Shown: positions 63,261 through 64,000 of the stretch, piece after piece | How positions within the stretch are numbered: position 1 is the stretch's first letter | Layout: every line of letters starts with the position of its first letter | Source: Antarctobacter heliothermus | GTDB taxonomy: Bacteria; Pseudomonadota; Alphaproteobacteria; Rhodobacterales; Rhodobacteraceae | Length of the DNA: 64,000 bases | Assembly (NCBI RefSeq): GCF_900188425.1 | Contig: NZ_FZON01000022.1 | Location: 1 to 64,000, forward strand | Direction of reading: 5' to 3' | Notes under the pieces: generated by a model | What the model saw: only the letters and a program-made list of their open reading frames with translations | What the model was told of the DNA's origin: nothing | The model's database searches: none | Program-made: the position numbers and the translations under genes

Positions 63261-63742
63261 GGGGTGCAAAAAAGGGCCGCAGCCCTCCGCACGACAAGCG
63301 GCAGGGACAGATCCAGCCCTGCCCGCACCCGTTGTCAGCACCTTTGTCGCGCAGGCAGGGTGACACGTCCAAAGGGAGCCAAAGCGACGGCAGAGACTTT
63401 TCCGGCGCTATCTGAGGTCTTCCGCGCTAGGGGCGAAAATCATGCCCCTGACGTGGCAAGGGCTGCTGCCCTCCCTCTGTTGCTCTGCGGCGCACAGGAT
63501 CGTCGTGCCAAAGTGTACCGAGACAGAAGGGGCGGGTTGCGGTGTGGGCCATGTTGTTGGGACAGATCCCGACAGCACCGCCTCTCACGATGGGCAAAGA
63601 TCACGCTGCCCGGACGCGCCATATACGCAGCGGATTTCCGCACGCGGGGGCCGCTCAACCTGTCACGCGGTTCAGCCTCGGGCCTCAAGGGTCCAGGTGT
63701 TTGCGCCTGAAAACCCGCGAGGCGCGCAAAAACCGTATGAAC

Positions 63743-63760
63743 CTGTGAACGCGTTCACAG
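63743..63760. promoter_or_regulatory. 18-bp palindrome, copy 2
   Basis: Identical CTGTGAACGCGTTCACAG exactly 500 bp from copy 1, 83 bp clear of the plus-strand gene start at 63844. Confidence 0.7.
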
Positions 63761-63843
63761 CGCGTCTGCGACCGCGCCGTCATAACCGGGTCATCAACAC
63801 TGCAACACCGCACTGATCAAACCGAACCAAAAGGACCCCAGTC

Positions 63844-64000
63844 ATGAAAACGCAAATCGCTTCCATCGCCCTCGCCCTGACCGCCGCGCTGACCGCCTCC
63901 AACGCCTCGGCCTTGTCCATCTCGCTGGACCCCTACTACTCCGAATTCGCGCTCACTAGCCACCACGCCGACAGCAGCTGCCATCTCTGGGGCAAGGCCA
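63844..64000 (+). CDS. Secreted hypothetical protein, 5' part only
   Basis: 52 codons to the window edge. AAAAGGA ribosome site, then a signal peptide (IASIALALTAALTASNASA) and a mature start LSISLDPYYSEFALTSHHAD with a first Cys at SSCHLWGKA. Not enough for a family call. Its leader layout mirrors that of the divergent gene at 63165. Confidence 0.7.
   Translation, partial: MKTQIASIALALTAALTASNASALSISLDPYYSEFALTSHHADSSCHLWGKA

Larger units (their letters stand above)
63166..63843. other. Long divergent intergenic region with twin palindromes
   Basis: 678 bp between two divergent secreted-protein genes. Frames inside it lack ribosome sites and family likeness. The clear elements are the two palindromes at 63243 and 63743. 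Confidence 0.5.

Noticed and set aside
63243-63760. Twin palindromes as further parS sites
   Set aside because: They do not fit GTTNNCNGCNGNNAAC and are far from repABC, while two good parS-like sites lie at repC.
1-64000. CRISPR arrays, prophage or integrase genes
   Set aside because: No regularly spaced direct repeats and no integrase, capsid or Cas-like frames were seen.

Overview
The window is GC-rich alphaproteobacterial DNA, most likely from the Rhodobacteraceae (Roseobacter group). The evidence is TRAP and ABC solute transporters in bulk, a CIRCE-controlled groESL, GMC and MDR dehydrogenases, type III CoA transferases and a complete repABC cassette. The cassette (43.5-47.0 kb: repA, repB, an antisense ctRNA, repC and two parS-like palindromes) shows that this is a secondary replicon, a plasmid or chromid, although it also carries a tRNA-Ser(GCU) gene and groESL.

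Layout. (1) 1-3.9 kb: tRNA-Ser, a DUF6880-like gene and debris (a frameshifted small gene, a decayed ferric-reductase-like membrane gene, a MarR-like tail). (2) 3.9-11.6 kb: an envelope cluster with a BaeSR-like two-component system, a small Cys-rich secreted protein, a di-heme oxidoreductase, two YHYH-domain proteins (one cut by an in-frame TAG, one losing family likeness at its C-terminus beside an IS relic) and a patatin-like lipoprotein. (3) 11.7-16.4 kb: an IS1182-type transposase relic, a malonyl-CoA-synthetase remnant, then an intact TRAP transporter and an HbpS/GlcG-like gene. (4) 16.4-23.6 kb: a mosaic with a three-part chimeric ORF, a transglutaminase-like gene, a secreted Cys/Trp tandem-repeat protein, many small conserved proteins and a Crp/Fnr regulator. 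(5) 23.7-25.8 kb: CIRCE-groES-groEL.

(6) 26.1-36.8 kb, minus strand: a ribose-type ABC importer with a lactaldehyde-dehydrogenase-like AldA, then a catabolic operon (solute-binding-fold protein without signal peptide, SDR, Zn-dehydrogenase, GMC oxidoreductase). Divergent from it, 36.9-43.5 kb: a TRAP transporter, enoyl-CoA hydratase, IclR regulator and two tandem CoA transferases. (7) repABC. (8) 47.2-62.4 kb: sugar-acid catabolism with three enolase-superfamily enzymes, a cytoplasmic sulfatase, a dipeptide/alpha-galactoside-type ABC importer, a KduD-like SDR, a Zn-dehydrogenase and two GntR/FCD regulators. (9) 62.5-64 kb: two divergent secreted-protein genes, each preceded by an identical 18-bp palindrome.

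The clearest higher-order signal is a shared operator, TTTGGTNNNACCAAA or a near match, found at 32170, 48499, 61549 and 61624. It lies upstream of the ribose-type importer/AldA operon, between the enolase and sulfatase operons, and between the GntR gene at 61716 and its divergent dehydratase operon. This suggests one FCD-type GntR regulon in three blocks for uptake, desulfation, dehydration and oxidation of a sugar acid or sulfated sugar. All four transporter binding-protein genes are followed by a strong GC hairpin before the next transporter gene.
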